This document shows, in pieces, positions 57,438-64,000 of a stretch of DNA of 64,000 bases. The position numbers and the translations under genes are program-made. Below the pieces are notes generated by a model. The model had not been told where the DNA came from, did no database searches, and saw nothing but the letters and a program-made list of their open reading frames with translations. Numbering within the stretch: position 1 is the first letter of the stretch; every line of letters begins with the position of its first letter. The stretch comes from a bacterium (lineage in GTDB: Bacteria; Actinomycetota; Acidimicrobiia; Acidimicrobiales; CATQHL01), in contig JAPOVS010000026.1 in assembly GCA_026708055.1 (NCBI GenBank), positions 1 to 64,000 of the forward strand, read 5' to 3'.

Positions 57438-58367
57438 TCAGTCCTCGGAGGCCAGGGCGAGTCCCAACTCGTCGAGACGGGCCGTCACCTCGTCCAGGGA
57501 CTTCTCACCGAAATTGGGGATCGCCAGCAGTTCCAGCGCCGTCCGCTCCAGGAGCGCGCCGACGGTCGTGACCTGGGCCCTCTTCAGGCAGTTCCGGGGC
57601 CGCTCCGACAACCCCAGCTCGTCGATGGGGCGGAGCAGGTCCGACGATGTCTCCGTGGCCGCCGCGGGGTCCAGACTGTCGGGCAACGACACCTCGGCGA
57701 GGTTCTCCACGAGTTGCGTCAGCCGCCGCAGGATGCCACCGGCAGTGGCCATCGCCTCCGACGGCGTGACCGTGCCGTCGGTCAGCACGTCCACGATGAG
57801 TTCGTCGGCTGCCACGTCCTCTCCGGTGGTCGCCTCCACCTCGTAGGAGACGCGCCGCACCGGCGAGAAGAGGGCGTCCACCGGGACGTCGCCGATCGTG
57901 CCGCTCGACGGTCGGCTCTCCGCCCCGCTGTAGCCGATGCCCTGCTCGACGGTGACGTCGGCGGCGAACCGCGCCTGACCGTTGAGCGAGGCGACGTGCA
58001 GGTCGGGGTTAAGCACCTCCACGTCGGGGTTGACATCGAAGTGTGCGCCCGTCACCTCGCCCGGCCCGAGGACGTCGATGCGCAGCTGCACCGGCTCGGG
58101 GCTGTGGCTCCGCAGCACCAGGTCCTTGAGGTTCAGGATGACGTCGGAGATGTCCTCGACCACGCCTTGCAGGGTGTCGAACTCGTGCAGCGCCTCGTCG
58201 AACCGGACGTGGGTCACCGCCGCGCCCGGGATGGACGACAGCAGCGTGCGCCGGAGCGCGTTGCCGATCGTGTGGCCGAATCCCGGGTCGAGCGGTCCGA
58301 TGACGAACTTCTGACGGTTGACCTCGGCGACGGCCGCGGAGACCGCGGGGTGTTTGATCTCAAGCAT
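57438..58367 (-). CDS. rpoA: RNA polymerase alpha subunit
   Basis: 309 residues from ATG 58367 (MLEIKHPAVSAAVAEVNRQK). The N-terminal domain has GFGHTIGNALRRTLLSSIPG and the C-terminal domain has IDELGLSERPRNCLKRAQV and GEKSLDEVTARLDELGLAL, which bind the UP element and regulators. Slightly short of the usual 320-350. It lies in the standard rpsD-rpoA-rplQ order. Confidence 0.97.
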   Translation of the reverse strand: MLEIKHPAVSAAVAEVNRQKFVIGPLDPGFGHTIGNALRRTLLSSIPGAAVTHVRFDEALHEFDTLQGVVEDISDVILNLKDLVLRSHSPEPVQLRIDVLGPGEVTGAHFDVNPDVEVLNPDLHVASLNGQARFAADVTVEQGIGYSGAESRPSSGTIGDVPVDALFSPVRRVSYEVEATTGEDVAADELIVDVLTDGTVTPSEAMATAGGILRRLTQLVENLAEVSLPDSLDPAAATETSSDLLRPIDELGLSERPRNCLKRAQVTTVGALLERTALELLAIPNFGEKSLDEVTARLDELGLALASED

Positions 58368-58383
58368 GTGCAACCTCGCTCCG

Positions 58384-59001
58384 CTACTTGCTGTAGAGCT
58401 CGACAATCAACTGCTCACGAATCGGCACGTCGATCTGGTCGCGGGTGGGAGCCGACAGCACGTTCGCCGCCAACCCCTCCTCGACGACCTCGAGCCAGAC
58501 GGGCGGCACCCGGTCGAGCACATCCACGTTCCACTGCAGCGGCGCCATCGCCCGGGACTTCTCCCTCACGGCGACCTCGTCACCTGCCGAGACGCGGTAG
58601 CTGGGGATGCTGACACGCCGGCCGTTCACCGACATATGGCCGTGCAGCACGAACTGCCGGGCCTGCGGGCGGGTCGCCGCCCAACCGGCGCGGTAAACCA
58701 CGTTGTCGAGCCGCAGTTCGAGGTAGGTGAGCATGTTCTCACCGGTGACTCCGGTGCGGCGGCCGGCCTCGGCGTACAGATTGCGGAACTGCCGCTCCGT
58801 GAGCCCGTAGGTGAAGCGGGCCTTCTGCTTCTCCTGGAGCTGGAGCAGATACTCCGAGGCCGTGGTGCGTCGCCGCGAGCGGCCGTGCTCGCCGGGCGGG
58901 TAGGGACGCTTGTCGAGCGCCACCGTCTCGCCCTTGGTGCCGAAGATGTTCGTCCCCAGCCGGCGCGACACCCGCGCCTTCGGTCCGGTGTAGCGGGACA
59001 T
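58384..59001 (-). CDS. rpsD: 30S ribosomal protein uS4
   Basis: 205 residues from ATG 59001, overlapping the rpsK stop by one base (TGATG). [20 protein letters not shown] at the start, YLLQLQEKQKARFTYGLTER in the middle and the S4 domain (LDNVVYRAGWAATRPQARQF, VSIPSYRVSAGDEVAV) are diagnostic. No CxxC zinc ligands are seen in the N-terminus. Confidence 0.97.
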   Translation of the reverse strand: MSRYTGPKARVSRRLGTNIFGTKGETVALDKRPYPPGEHGRSRRRTTASEYLLQLQEKQKARFTYGLTERQFRNLYAEAGRRTGVTGENMLTYLELRLDNVVYRAGWAATRPQARQFVLHGHMSVNGRRVSIPSYRVSAGDEVAVREKSRAMAPLQWNVDVLDRVPPVWLEVVEEGLAANVLSAPTRDQIDVPIREQLIVELYSK

Positions 59002-59393
59002 CAGACGCGCCGCCTCTTGGGCGGCCGGCACCCGTTGTGGGGCACCGGGGTCACGTCCTTGATGCCGGTGACCTCCAGCCCCAGGTTCTGCAGCGAGCGG
59101 ATCGCCGTCTCGCGCCCCGAACCCGGGCCGCGCACCTGCACGTCGACCTTGCGAACGCCGAACTCCATGGCCCGGCGCGCCACCTCTTCCGCCGCCATCT
59201 GCGCGGCGTACGGGGTCGACTTGCGCGAACCCTTGAACCCCACGTTCCCCGCCGACGCCCAAGCGACGACGTTGCCCCGCAGATCGGTGACCGTGATGAT
59301 GGTGTTGTTGAAGGAACTCTTGATGTGCACGACGCCGTGCGCGATGTTCCTGCGTTCGCGCCGACGTGGTCGCCGTGCCTGTCTCTCTGCCAT
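59001..59393 (-). CDS. rpsK: 30S ribosomal protein uS11
   Basis: 130 residues from ATG 59393 ([20 protein letters not shown]). [40 protein letters not shown] and the C-terminus [18 protein letters not shown] are conserved. It lies in the standard rpsM-rpsK-rpsD order. Confidence 0.98.
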   Translation of the reverse strand: MAERQARRPRRRERRNIAHGVVHIKSSFNNTIITVTDLRGNVVAWASAGNVGFKGSRKSTPYAAQMAAEEVARRAMEFGVRKVDVQVRGPGSGRETAIRSLQNLGLEVTGIKDVTPVPHNGCRPPKRRRV

Positions 59394-59496
59394 AACCCCT
59401 CGGTGCGTCTCGTGAGCGGTGCGATGCTGCGCCACCGGGCGCGGCTACCGGTCGTGGTGGCGGGGCGCCCCGATCGGCGCCCGGGCCACCGCTGCC

Positions 59497-59880
59497 TTAC
59501 TTCCTCTTCATGACGGTCTTCTTGCCCGCCACCGTTTTGCGCGGACCCTTGCGCGTCCGTGCGTTCGTGTGGGTGCGCTGGCCCCGGACCGGCAGGCCTC
59601 TGCGATGCCGGATCCCCTGGTAGCACCCGATCTCCAGCTTGCGACTGATGTTCTGACTGATCTGGCGGCGGAGGTCGCCCTCGACCTTCAGGTTGCGCTC
59701 GACATGGGCCCGCAGCCGGGCCACCTCCTGGTCGGTCAGATCCTTGATCCGCACGTCGGGGCCGATGCCGACCGCCTCGCAGGTCTGCGCCGCGATCGTG
59801 GGACCGATGCCGAAGATGTAGGTGAGCGACACCACGGCGCGCTTGTTGCGCGGGATGTCCACACCGGCGATGCGTGCCAT
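59497..59880 (-). CDS. rpsM: 30S ribosomal protein uS13
   Basis: 127 residues. [20 protein letters not shown] at the start, [30 protein letters not shown] and the basic C-terminus are conserved. It begins one base before the end of the rpmJ gene region. The 103 bp to rpsK hold nothing recognisable. Confidence 0.98.
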   Translation of the reverse strand: MARIAGVDIPRNKRAVVSLTYIFGIGPTIAAQTCEAVGIGPDVRIKDLTDQEVARLRAHVERNLKVEGDLRRQISQNISRKLEIGCYQGIRHRRGLPVRGQRTHTNARTRKGPRKTVAGKKTVMKRK

Positions 59881-59881
59881 G

Positions 59882-59995
59882 TCAGCCCTGCCGCTGGCGG
59901 TGACGCGGGTTGTCGCAGATCACCCGCACGCGACCATGGCGCCGGATGACCCGGCACCGCTCACACATGGCCTTCACGCTGGGGCGCACTTTCAT
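59882..59995 (-). CDS. rpmJ: 50S ribosomal protein bL36
   Basis: 37 residues: [20 protein letters not shown] followed by [17 protein letters not shown]. The four zinc ligands Cys11, Cys14, Cys27 and His32 are all present (C+ form). It is too short for ordinary ORF callers, but every position matches bL36. It lies between infA and rpsM as is standard. Confidence 0.97.
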   Translation of the reverse strand: MKVRPSVKAMCERCRVIRRHGRVRVICDNPRHRQRQG

Positions 59996-60069
59996 GTCCG
60001 CATCCGCCTCGTCTCGTCGTCTGCTCATCCGCCGGGCAGGCCAAGGGCTCCCACTCGGTCCGGACGCTG

Positions 60070-60291
60070 CTATTTGTACCGGTACGTGATCCGCCCGCGC
60101 TGCAGGTCGTAGGGCGTGAACTCCACCTGCACGCGATCGCCGGGAAGGATGCGGATGTAGTGCATCCTCATCTTCCCCGAGATGTGCGCCAGCACCTGGT
60201 GGCCGTTCTCGAACTCGACCCTGAACATGGCATTGGGGAGGGACTCCAGGACCTTCCCCTCCATGAGGATCGCATCTTGCTTCGATTTCGC
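60070..60291 (-). CDS. infA: Translation initiation factor IF-1
   Basis: 73 residues if initiated at the CTG codon of [19 protein letters not shown], with GGGAG 7 bp upstream; the reading frame also contains a GTG at 60324 that would add 11 residues (GRVRGGSRT). The OB fold [40 protein letters not shown] and [15 protein letters not shown] are canonical IF-1. No ATG is available near the true start. It is an essential factor, next to rpmJ as usual. Confidence 0.93.
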   Translation of the reverse strand, partial: AKSKQDAILMEGKVLESLPNAMFRVEFENGHQVLAHISGKMRMHYIRILPGDRVQVEFTPYDLQRGRITYRYK

Positions 60292-60328
60292 CAGAGTCCT
60301 ACTCCCGCCTCGAACGCGACCCACCAGC

Positions 60329-60910
60329 CTACCGAGACAACCTCAGTGGCACCAACCCGCCGATAGCGGCGGTGAGCCGGTCGAACACCTCCGCCGGCGT
60401 CCCGGTCCCGTCGATCCTCCAGAGCATTCCCCGCTCGGTGAACCAGTCCACCAGGGGAGCCGTCTGCGTCTCGTAGAGCTCGAGGCGCCGGGCGATGCCC
60501 GCGGCGGTGTCGTCGTGGCGACCGCGGGCCAGCATCCGTTCGGAGACCTCCTGCACGTCGACCTCCAGGAGCAGGGCGCCGAGGAGTCCGTCGGGAACGG
60601 TCATCTTCGCAAGGGACGCGGCCTGCGCCGGGGTCCGCGGGAAGCCGTCGAGCAGCACCGTGACCCCCGAATCGAGGAGCGGGCCCGTTCTCTCGGCGAC
60701 GACGTCGCACATCACGTCGTCGGGCACCAAGTCCCCGGCGGCCATGATGACTTCGGCCCGCCTGCCTAGCGCGGTGCCCGAGGCCGCCGCGTCGCGCAGC
60801 ATGTCACCGGTGGAGACGTGGGCGACCCCGTCGTAGTGCTGCTGCAGCAGAGCGCACTGCGTCCCCTTGCCCGAACCCTGGCGTCCGAGAACGACGATCA
60901 CGCCGCTCAT
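60329..60910 (-). CDS. adk: Adenylate kinase (short-LID form)
   Basis: 193 residues. P-loop GRQGSGKGT is at 9-17, STGDMLRD near 33-40, [12 protein letters not shown] near 86-97 and [16 protein letters not shown] near 129. The LID region is short, without the zinc-binding insert of long-LID enzymes. It converts AMP and ATP to two ADP. It lies between secY and infA, the standard place in actinobacteria. Confidence 0.96.
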   Translation of the reverse strand: MSGVIVVLGRQGSGKGTQCALLQQHYDGVAHVSTGDMLRDAAASGTALGRRAEVIMAAGDLVPDDVMCDVVAERTGPLLDSGVTVLLDGFPRTPAQAASLAKMTVPDGLLGALLLEVDVQEVSERMLARGRHDDTAAGIARRLELYETQTAPLVDWFTERGMLWRIDGTGTPAEVFDRLTAAIGGLVPLRLSR

Positions 60911-60995
60911 GGGTGGAACGCCTCAACGCAGGCGCGGAACACCGGAACGATCGCGCTCGGGGCGGCGCTCGCCGCGGGAACACGAACTCGCACGC

Positions 60996-61127
60996 ACTTC
61001 AGGAAGCCCCCGGTGGATTCGGCGCAGCATCGACTGGCCCTTACTTCAGGAATCCCCCGGCGGTTGGGGCGGAGCATCAACTGGCCCTTACTTCAGGAAT
61101 CCCTCGTAATTGCGGAGCATCAACTGG
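60996..61127. repeat. Three 47-bp tandem copies of the secY 3' end
   Basis: The stretch ACTTCAGGAATCCC...GGAGCATCAACTGG recurs with a 47-bp period at 60996, 61043 and 61090. The third copy is the true end of secY (reverse complement reads QLMLRNYEGFLK-stop) and the first two are diverged copies downstream of it, filling the gap up to adk. Confidence 0.85.
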
Positions 61128-62416
61128 CTGTCGATCTGCTTCATGGTCTCGAGGGCGACGCCCACGGCGATCAGGATCGAGATCCCGGTGAAGCTGAAGA
61201 TGCCCTGGGTACTGGTGGGCACGATGTTCCCGATCACGACCGCGGGCGTCAGGGCGATGAGGGCCAGGAAGAGCGATCCCGGCAGGGTGATGCGCGACAG
61301 GATGTGCGCCAGGTAGCGCTCGGTGGGCCGACCCGGCCGGATGCCGGGCACGAAGCCGCCCTGCTTGCGGATGTTGTCGGCCTGCTTGACCGGATCGAAG
61401 CTGATGGCCGTGTAGAAGTAGGCGAAGCCGATTATCAGCAGACCGAAGAAGACCAGGTAGAACGGGTCGTCGTAGCGCAGCAAGTGGTCGTTCACCCAGG
61501 TGCGGGTCGCCTCACCCCAGCCGCCGGAGGGCAGCACCACGACGATCAGCTGCGGCAGGTACAGCACCGAACTTGCGAAGATGATGGGGATCACGCCCGA
61601 CTGGTTCACCTTCAGCGGGATGTAGGTGCTCCCTCCGGTTGTCATCCGGCGACCGACGACGCGCTTGGCGAATTGCACCGGGATGCGGCGCTGGCCCTGC
61701 TCCACGAACACGATGACCACGAGCAGCACCAGGTACATCGCCAGAACCTCGAACACCCCCGGCCAGCCCGAGTTCCCCTTCACCAACGAGAACTGGTTGG
61801 GCAGCGAGCTGACCACCGCCGCGAAGATGATGATGGACATGCCGTTGCCGATGCCCTTCTGGGTGATCAACTCACCCATCCACATCAGCAGGGCCGTCCC
61901 GGCGGTGAGCGTCAGCACGACCAGGCCCACCCGCGGGGCGGTGAACTCCGGTAGCAGGTCGGGGATGCCGGTGCTGCCGGCCAGGCCGCCGCCCTGGTTG
62001 TGGAACAGGAAGGCGAACCCCGTGGACTGGATGAGGGCAATGCCGATCGTCAGGTAGCGCGTCCACTGGTTGATCTTGCGCTGGCCGACCGCCCCCTGCT
62101 GCTGCCACTGCTCGATACGCGGCACCACCACGCCCATCACCTGCATGATGATCGACGCCGTGATGTAGGGGAATATCCCCAGCGAGAAGATGGCGAACTG
62201 CGTGAGCGCTCCGCCGGAGAAGAGCTGCAGGAAGTTGAGGATGCCGCCGTCCTCGGCCGCCTCCTGGAGCGGGCGGATGGCCTCGAGATTGATGCCGGGT
62301 GCGGGGATGAACGCTCCCAGCCGGTACACCACCAGCATGCCCAGGGTGAAGAGGATCTTGCTGCGCAGATCCTCGATGCGGAAGATGTTGGCGATGTTCT
62401 GCAGGATCCGGCCCAC
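61088..62416 (-). CDS. secY: Preprotein translocase channel subunit SecY
   Basis: 442 residues, with ten predicted membrane helices. The conserved cytoplasmic loop near residues 240-260 (FVEQGQRRIPVQFAKRVVGR), the plug/pore region GAFIPAPGIN near 34 and the C-terminal IGVALETMKQIDSQLMLRNY are typical. It is the protein-conducting channel with SecE and SecG. It lies between rplO and adk. Confidence 0.97.
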   Translation of the reverse strand: MGRILQNIANIFRIEDLRSKILFTLGMLVVYRLGAFIPAPGINLEAIRPLQEAAEDGGILNFLQLFSGGALTQFAIFSLGIFPYITASIIMQVMGVVVPRIEQWQQQGAVGQRKINQWTRYLTIGIALIQSTGFAFLFHNQGGGLAGSTGIPDLLPEFTAPRVGLVVLTLTAGTALLMWMGELITQKGIGNGMSIIIFAAVVSSLPNQFSLVKGNSGWPGVFEVLAMYLVLLVVIVFVEQGQRRIPVQFAKRVVGRRMTTGGSTYIPLKVNQSGVIPIIFASSVLYLPQLIVVVLPSGGWGEATRTWVNDHLLRYDDPFYLVFFGLLIIGFAYFYTAISFDPVKQADNIRKQGGFVPGIRPGRPTERYLAHILSRITLPGSLFLALIALTPAVVIGNIVPTSTQGIFSFTGISILIAVGVALETMKQIDSQLMLRNYEGFLK

Positions 62417-62446
62417 TGGAGTTCTCCCTCCGGCGTCGGCTGCGGT

Positions 62447-62935
62447 CTAGCGGTTCGTCAGGGCGTTGCCCCGTGCCGGTGGCCGGCGGTCGCCCCACGG
62501 CTTGGGCAGGACTTCGATTGTGGCGCCGGCGGCCTCCAGAGCGGCGCGGGCCGCCTCGGAGAAGGCGTGCGCCCGCACGGTGACCGAGCGGGTCACCTCG
62601 CCGCGGGCGAGCACCTTGACCAGAGCGCCCTTGCTCACCAGGCCGCCGGCGTAGAGCGTCTCGGGGGTGATCTCGTCGAGCCCTGAGGCTTCGATCACAT
62701 CCAGGTTGACCGGCTGGTAGCTCACCCGGAAGGGATTGTTGAAGCCGCGCAGCTTGGGGATCCGGCGCTGGAGGGGCATCTGGCCTCCCTCGAAACCGAC
62801 CGGCACGGTGCCCCGCGCCCTCTGCCCCTTGGTGCCGCGGCCTGCGGTCTTCCCACCCTTGCCTCCGATTCCCCGGCCGACGCGCGTGCGCGGCGTCCGG
62901 CTTCCCGGAGCACCCTTGAGGTCGTGGACTTTCAC
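62447..62935 (-). CDS. rplO: 50S ribosomal protein uL15
   Basis: 162 residues from GTG 62935. MKVHDLKGAPGSRTPRTRVG, GRGIGGKGGKTAGRGTKGQR and FEGGQMPLQRRIPKLRGFNN are the conserved glycine/basic N-terminus. The start overlaps the rpmD stop (GTGA). Confidence 0.96.
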   Translation of the reverse strand: MKVHDLKGAPGSRTPRTRVGRGIGGKGGKTAGRGTKGQRARGTVPVGFEGGQMPLQRRIPKLRGFNNPFRVSYQPVNLDVIEASGLDEITPETLYAGGLVSKGALVKVLARGEVTRSVTVRAHAFSEAARAALEAAGATIEVLPKPWGDRRPPARGNALTNR

Positions 62936-63117
62936 GATTCCGGCACCTCCTCCACTTCCACTAGGTGCGAGACAGCCGCCAGCATGCCGCGCACGTCGGG
63001 GCGATCGCTCAGGATCCGGGACTTGCCGATGCGCCCCAGACCGAGGGCGCGCAGCGTGCCCCGCTGGGGAGGCTTGCGCCCGATGCCGGACCGGACCTGC
63101 GTCACACGCAACGCCAC
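62932..63117 (-). CDS. rpmD: 50S ribosomal protein uL30
   Basis: 61 residues from GTG 63117, with GAGGAGGA just upstream. The sequence VALRVTQVRSGIGRKPPQRG, LRALGLGRIGKSRILSDRPD, and VRGMLAAVSHLVEVEEV is a complete uL30. A much longer open frame upstream is spurious. It begins one base after the rpsE stop. Confidence 0.95.
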   Translation of the reverse strand: MALRVTQVRSGIGRKPPQRGTLRALGLGRIGKSRILSDRPDVRGMLAAVSHLVEVEEVPES

Positions 63118-63118
63118 G

Positions 63119-63697
63119 TCATTCCTCCTCGCCGCGTAGCGCCAACCGCCGGCTCCGCTCCGTCTCGTTGTAGGCCGCCAGCAGACCCGGGGGAACGAAC
63201 TCGCTGGGGTCGAGACCGCGCAGGCGCGCCACGTGGTCGGGGCGCATGAGCGATTGCAGGCCGGCAATCGTGGCCCGGGCCACGTTGATGTGGTTGGCGG
63301 ACCCCAGCGACTTGCAGAGCACGTCGCCGATGCCCGCCTCCTCGAGGATGGCGCGGGCCGCGCCGCCGGCGATGACGCCGGTTCCGGGGGCGGCGGGCTT
63401 CAGCAGCACCCTGCCTGCGCCCCATTCCCCGAGCACCGGATGCACGATGGTGGTCCCTGCCAGAGGGACGGCGAAAAGCGAGTTTCGGGCCTCCTCGGTG
63501 CCTTTCTGGATGGCCAGCGGCACCTCCTTGGCCTTGCCGTAGCCGAGCCCGACGTGACCGGCACCGTCGCCGACCACCACGAGCGCCGAGAACGAGAAGC
63601 GCCGCCCGCCCTTGACCACCTTGGCCACCCGGTTGATGTGGATCACGCGGGAGTCGCGCAGTTGCAGGCGCGACGCCAGCGCTCCGGTGGCCGCCAT
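63119..63697 (-). CDS. rpsE: 30S ribosomal protein uS5
   Basis: 192 residues. [40 protein letters not shown] and the loop [20 protein letters not shown] are diagnostic of uS5. The start ATG overlaps the rplR stop by one base. Length is typical. Confidence 0.97.
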   Translation of the reverse strand: MAATGALASRLQLRDSRVIHINRVAKVVKGGRRFSFSALVVVGDGAGHVGLGYGKAKEVPLAIQKGTEEARNSLFAVPLAGTTIVHPVLGEWGAGRVLLKPAAPGTGVIAGGAARAILEEAGIGDVLCKSLGSANHINVARATIAGLQSLMRPDHVARLRGLDPSEFVPPGLLAAYNETERSRRLALRGEEE

Positions 63698-64000
63698 CAG
63701 AGTCTCATCCCGGCTTCGCGGGCGGCGTCCGCGACCGCAGCCACGCGCCCGTGGTAGCGGTAACCGCCCCGATCGAACACAACTGTCGTGATGCCGCTGC
63801 CGGCGGCACGCTCGGCAACCAGGCGCCCCACCGCGGCGGCGGCGCTGACACCGGTGGTCTCACTGCTGCGCAAGTCGGGCTCCAGCGTGGAGGCGGCGAC
63901 CAGGGTGCGCCCGCTGGTGTCGTCGATGATCTGCACCGCCGTGTGGCGGTTGGAACGGTAGACGGCCAGGCGCGGTCGCTCGGCCGTGCCGACGATCTTC
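63697..64000 (-). CDS. rplR: 50S ribosomal protein uL18, cut by window edge
   Basis: The C-terminal 100 residues are visible and the N-terminus lies beyond base 64000. [28 protein letters not shown] and [20 protein letters not shown] with the ending AREAGMRL are diagnostic. It continues the standard spc-operon order into rpsE. Confidence 0.96.
   Translation of the reverse strand, partial: KIVGTAERPRLAVYRSNRHTAVQIIDDTSGRTLVAASTLEPDLRSSETTGVSAAAAVGRLVAERAAGSGITTVVFDRGGYRYHGRVAAVADAAREAGMRL

Noticed and set aside
62932-63267. 111-residue frame that includes rpmD
   Set aside because: The first 50 residues are antisense-like sequence overlapping rpsE; uL30 begins at GTG 63117 with a good ribosome-binding site.

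Overview
The window is high-GC DNA from one bacterial chromosome. The conserved gene content points to the Actinomycetota, most likely the Acidimicrobiia: an atp operon preceded by two small membrane genes, a DUF3499 gene beside a beta-propeller lipoprotein, a GuaB-type IMP dehydrogenase directly upstream of guaA, and the order rplR-rpsE-rpmD-rplO-secY-adk-infA-rpmJ-rpsM-rpsK-rpsD-rpoA-rplQ-truA-rplM-rpsI-glmM. The class assignment is inference from gene content and order.

Layout. 1-2.2 kb is an accessory end: a short type I-E CRISPR array with no cas genes in view, a fused nucleotidyltransferase/HEPN gene, and a small hypothetical gene followed by the remnant of a retropepsin-like gene. 2.4-3.2 kb is a short-chain dehydrogenase. 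3.4-11.3 kb is the complete F1Fo ATP synthase operon on the minus strand. 11.5-13.6 kb is a frameshifted RCC1-repeat lipoprotein. 13.6-23.9 kb holds glyA, an unusual SDR, an amidohydrolase, a DM13 membrane protein, two fold-type-II PLP enzymes, a frameshifted beta-propeller gene and a DUF3499 gene. 24-32 kb runs mostly on the plus strand: two LysM lipoproteins, small hypotheticals, an SGNH hydrolase (minus), a 1-Cys peroxiredoxin, a LolD/FtsX-type ABC exporter and a small Rieske-fold-like membrane protein.

32.2-36.2 kb is the most interesting stretch. It is a two-gene module of a small PD-(D/E)xK-like nuclease and a 1040-residue Ski2-like helicase, with stop/start overlap, its own AT-rich promoter, and a decayed second copy of the upstream gene on its far side. 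It resembles Hachiman (HamAB) / AbpAB antiphage systems but looks divergent. An AAA/DUF4143 ATPase follows. From 37.8 kb the chromosome returns to core genes: pcrA/uvrD, an S1-domain protein, guaA-guaB, a PLP decarboxylase, a NUDIX CoA pyrophosphatase, a P1-family peptidase, alr, bifunctional nnr, acpS, an outsized 1082-residue GlmS-like protein, glmM, then the ribosomal-protein run to the window end, where rplR is cut off.

Most minus-strand genes from 41.8 to 64 kb overlap or abut (ATGA, GTGA, TGATG junctions), so they look like long operons linking translation, peptidoglycan/amino-sugar precursors, metabolite repair and purine synthesis. A short palindromic intergenic repeat (6 copies seen) is scattered through the window, sometimes inside operons. 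Two genes or gene starts are disturbed at 9-10 nt poly-C tracts. Functions are read from motifs and family resemblance; no database search was possible.
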